Of a stretch of DNA of 10,673 nucleotides, positions 8,142 through 10,673 are shown one piece after another. Made by a program: the position numbers and the translations under genes. Under the pieces are notes generated by a model. The model saw only the letters and a program-made list of their open reading frames with translations, did not search any database and was not told the DNA's origin. The stretch comes from a bacterium. Lineage in GTDB: Bacteria; Chloroflexota; Dormibacteria; UBA8260; Bog-877. The stretch's first letter is position 1; each line of letters starts with the position of its first letter. Location: assembly GCA_021802115.1 (NCBI GenBank), contig JAKABA010000132.1:1-10673 (forward strand), given 5' to 3'.

Positions 8142-10451
8142 TCAGTTCTCGAACTGAGCCGGTGGTGCCAGTCCGGGGCGTCCCAGCGCCGGTGGCTCGC
8201 TCGCGAGCAGGGACCCACCGCCGTCTGACTGCGATCGGGCGGCCGGTGCACGCTCGTGGCGGCGACGGATCCGGTCCCAAGCCCGGTGCCCGAAGGCGAC
8301 GACGTACCGATCGCCGGCCCGGGCGGTGAACTGCAGGCGGGAGCCGCGGCGGCGGTAGCTCACGGGTCCGCCGCCGGGATCGGCGGCCCACTCGGGGACC
8401 CAGGAGCCGACAGGCGTGATCTGAACCTTGGTGGTGAGGGCACTCACCACGATGGCCCTGGTCAGGTGGCCATGTCGGGAATAGCGGTAGATGGCCAGGG
8501 CGGTGGCACCGGCCAGGGTGGTGGCGGCCACCCGGCCGCGGATGTCATAGGTCCACCTGCCCCGGGCCTGGAGGCGCGCCTCGCCGCCCTGACCCCGCTG
8601 CTGCCCCAGGGAGAGCACCGATCCCAGGGCCCGAGCCAGGGTTAGGGGGATGCGCTCGCCGCCCGACCAGCGGGTCGCGTAGTACATCGCGGGGATCCCG
8701 AAGACGGCGCTCTCGACCGTGTGCGCCACGGCCTGGGAGCGATCGAGGTGCCAGCCGTCTCCGTCGATCAGGCGGTTGGGATCCACCGCGCTGACGATGG
8801 CGGCCCGGTAGCTCCAGGTCGACGCCCGAGCGGCGTCGTACAGCCGCAGGGTGTCCTCGGTGCCCCCGAACTGTGGGGCCACCGCACTGGCGTCGATGAG
8901 GGCTTGCGGGTCCGCCCGCCAGGCCGCGCCGGAGAGCAGCCGCATGTAGCGCAGGAGCAGGGCTGCGCCGATCCCGAGTTGCGGCCGGCTGATCCTCTCC
9001 GCGGTGGGCGGTGGCACCAGGAATCCCCAGTCGAGCTTCAGGCCGTTGGCGCCCAGGTCGGCCGGTCCTGTCCCCAGCAGCTCGTCCATCTGGCTGGTGA
9101 TCAGTTGCGGAAAGTCGCGGGCCGTGGGGTCGAGCAGGGTGCGCTGGCCGGTCCGGCTCTGGCTCCTCCAGAGCGGCCACCAGAGCACGACCTTGAGGCC
9201 CTCCCCATGGAGCCGCTGGATCAGGCGGCGCATCCCGCTCACTCCTCCGAAGCGGGAGCTCGGGGTGGCGAAACCCAGGCGCGCCTGCCACTGGGAGTCC
9301 AGGATCACCGTGAAGTGCTTGACCCCGAATCGGCTCCTCCAGGTGTTGACGAATCTCTCGACCCACGCGGTTGTGTATTTGTGAGAGGTTCGGGCCGCAC
9401 CCACCACCAGCTGCTGGCCCCAGGTGTCGACCATCGGCCACGACCACCAGCGCGGGGGCTGACCGGCCCCGGGGGGAAGGGGCGCCTCCCCCATCTGGCG
9501 CAGGGCCAGGTGGTAGGAGAGCAGGGTCATGGCCGGGGTCTGCCCGAAGGTGAAGACGAGTGATGGGAAACCCAGCCAGGTTCCGGGGTCGGCCGCCCTG
9601 GCAACTCCCGCCGGCGGGGCCACCCGGCCTCCCGCGCCCTGGTCCCGGATCGAGGCCAACGTCGCCAATGGGTAGTTGACGTAGATGCAGCCCTCACGGG
9701 TCAGGGCCATCACCGTGGCGTCGGGGACCTGGACCAAGCCGATCCCACTCCAACTTGGGCCCGCCTTGAAGGAGAGCTCGAAGGGGGGCGGGGCGAAGGG
9801 CGCGGTATGAAACGGATGGTGGACGCCGAGATATGTGGTCGGAGTGGGCTGGAGGGACGGCGACACCGGGTCCGGGCTGAAGGCATGGCTGAGAAACGAC
9901 AGGGGCAGTCCTCGCGCGCCGTTGCAGAGCAGGGCCGGCGCCGCCAGGCGATCCCTTCCCAGTCGTGCCTCGAAGCTGACCGTGAAATAGTCGGGGTGGG
10001 TCTGAACCACCGCCCGCTCCAGCAGCATGCCCCCGCTCGCGAACGCGTAGAGGTCCAGCTGCGACCCGGTGGTGGTGGTCGTGAAGCGCGCCCCCGGCGG
10101 AATCCGGGAGCGCCCGACCAAAGCGGTGAGCGGAAACGAGAACAAAGACGAGCCATGGGGTCCGAAGACCGAGACGATTCCGGTTGCGCGGTCGAGCGAC
10201 AGCCCGTACGAGCTCTCGCGGACCGCGATGTTGGCGCCGCCCCGGGTGGGCCGGCTCCAGGCTCCTGGCGCGGCCGGGGCTGCCACCGGACTTGAGTGCC
10301 GGTGACCGAGCCCGGGGTCGGAGCGACCGGCGACGGCCCACGCCTCGCCTCCCACGCCGACCAGCGCCACGACGGTGAAGGCAAGCGCCACGCGCACCAA
10401 CCTTCCCAGCCCCCAGTGCCCCGTCCGAAGCCGTACCGCCCGCCTAGACAT
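8142..10451 (-). CDS. secreted glycoside hydrolase-like TIM-barrel protein (GH31/GH36-like)
   Basis: The protein has 769 residues from the ATG at 10451; a GTG at 10487 would add 12. The N-terminus is Arg-rich (MSRRAVRLR), then hydrophobic (about 19-34), then a signal-peptidase-like AWAVA, so it is probably exported. Residues about 75-335 look like an N-terminal beta-sandwich. The barrel region contains VILDSQWQ (D385), resembling the IDDGWQ motif of GH36. It is followed by GEGLKVVLWWPLW and GLKLDWGF, whose Asp474 sits where GH31/GH36 (clan GH-D-type) enzymes carry the nucleophile. RLYDAARASTW (D539) and LIDGDGWHLDRS (D563, D565, D570) offer acid/base candidates. A C-terminal beta domain and a low-complexity Ser/Gly/Pro tail follow. 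The likely role is hydrolysis of an alpha-linked glycoside or polysaccharide outside the membrane; substrate and exact family are not determined. No transporter or regulator is adjacent. An inactive or carbohydrate-binding role is possible. Confidence 0.75.
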   Translation of the reverse strand: MSRRAVRLRTGHWGLGRLVRVALAFTVVALVGVGGEAWAVAGRSDPGLGHRHSSPVAAPAAPGAWSRPTRGGANIAVRESSYGLSLDRATGIVSVFGPHGSSLFSFPLTALVGRSRIPPGARFTTTTTGSQLDLYAFASGGMLLERAVVQTHPDYFTVSFEARLGRDRLAAPALLCNGARGLPLSFLSHAFSPDPVSPSLQPTPTTYLGVHHPFHTAPFAPPPFELSFKAGPSWSGIGLVQVPDATVMALTREGCIYVNYPLATLASIRDQGAGGRVAPPAGVARAADPGTWLGFPSLVFTFGQTPAMTLLSYHLALRQMGEAPLPPGAGQPPRWWSWPMVDTWGQQLVVGAARTSHKYTTAWVERFVNTWRSRFGVKHFTVILDSQWQARLGFATPSSRFGGVSGMRRLIQRLHGEGLKVVLWWPLWRSQSRTGQRTLLDPTARDFPQLITSQMDELLGTGPADLGANGLKLDWGFLVPPPTAERISRPQLGIGAALLLRYMRLLSGAAWRADPQALIDASAVAPQFGGTEDTLRLYDAARASTWSYRAAIVSAVDPNRLIDGDGWHLDRSQAVAHTVESAVFGIPAMYYATRWSGGERIPLTLARALGSVLSLGQQRGQGGEARLQARGRWTYDIRGRVAATTLAGATALAIYRYSRHGHLTRAIVVSALTTKVQITPVGSWVPEWAADPGGGPVSYRRRGSRLQFTARAGDRYVVAFGHRAWDRIRRRHERAPAARSQSDGGGSLLASEPPALGRPGLAPPAQFEN

Positions 10452-10511
10452 CGCTGCCCATCCGAAGGGGCGCCGGGCCCCAGCCACCGGGGGGGAGAGC
10501 TGCGCCCTTGA

Positions 10512-10673
10512 TCACAGGGCAGCTTGGCCCTGGCGCCGGACCGCCCACATGAGAACTGACCTTTGGTGGCCGCTCTGGCTCCGATCAGTGCCTGCTGGCG
10601 ATACCGTTTCCAGGCGCTCGATGGTGATCGAGTCGGGAGCCGCGCTGAGCAGGCGTTCCTCTGTGTAGAGGAG
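10512..10673 (-). CDS. possible C-terminal fragment of an unidentified protein (runs off the right edge)
   Basis: On the minus strand a frame is open from the right edge for 53 codons to TGA at 10514-10512. The first part, LLYTEERLLSAAPDSITIER, reads like real protein with G/C-rich third positions; the last 25 residues look less convincing. If real, it is the end of a gene upstream of the secreted hydrolase on the same strand, with 60 bp between them. I recognise no family. The fragment is short, and a long plus-strand frame overlaps it, so it may be chance. Confidence 0.35.
   Translation of the reverse strand, partial: LLYTEERLLSAAPDSITIERLETVSPAGTDRSQSGHQRSVLMWAVRRQGQAAL

Noticed and set aside
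8545..9447. 300-codon minus-strand frame inside the secreted hydrolase gene
   Set aside because: It lies in another frame of a clearly coding gene, and its sequence is low-complexity Arg/Pro/Gly-rich with no recognisable motif.
8721..9563. 280-codon plus-strand frame opposite the secreted hydrolase
   Set aside because: Antisense shadow; the minus strand carries the signal peptide and barrel motifs, and this frame shows no domain pattern.
10375..10668. 97-codon plus-strand frame at the right end
   Set aside because: It overlaps the start of the secreted hydrolase and has biased Arg/Ser/Trp composition with no protein-like pattern.
10657..10672. 6-bp dyad TCCTCT-GTGT-AGAGGA at the window end
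   Set aside because: It is short, lies inside the possible partial gene, and cannot be judged without sequence to the right.

Overview
The window is uniformly GC-rich with strong G/C third-codon preference, many GTG starts and short intergenic gaps. This fits a high-GC, probably terrestrial bacterium (Actinomycetota, Chloroflexota or a Dormibacterota-like lineage). No rRNA, tRNA, transposase, integrase, CRISPR array or phage gene is visible, so the taxon cannot be fixed and the region looks like ordinary chromosome rather than an island.

Left block, plus strand: the 3' end of an alpha/beta-hydrolase gene (2-169), then a thiolase of the PcaF/PaaJ type (346-1539), a DUF885 putative zinc peptidase-like protein (1640-3325), and a small conserved hypothetical resembling DUF6941 proteins (about 3361-3813). 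The hypothetical may be translationally coupled to the DUF885 gene through an ATGA overlap. An 18-bp operator-like dyad precedes the thiolase. An 11-bp perfect inverted repeat straddles the last stop codon of the block and lies between convergent genes.

Middle block: glucose-6-phosphate dehydrogenase (zwf) on the minus strand (3877-5292) diverges across about 113 bp from a plus-strand pair. The pair is a phytoene-desaturase/PYROXD2-like FAD oxidoreductase (5406-7055) and an aldo/keto reductase (7151-8131), the latter possibly expressed from a leaderless transcript. Zwf would supply NADPH, which the aldo/keto reductase probably uses; that functional link is inference from family knowledge.

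Right block, minus strand: a large secreted protein (8142-10451) with a TIM-barrel region resembling the GH31/GH36 glycoside hydrolase superfamily, ending tail-to-tail 10 bp from the aldo/keto reductase. A possible C-terminal fragment of another minus-strand gene runs off the right edge (10512-10673).

I see metabolic housekeeping and catabolic genes, not a clear undescribed multi-gene system. The points most worth checking are the dyad before the thiolase, the unassigned secreted glycosidase-like protein, and the DUF885/small-protein coupling.
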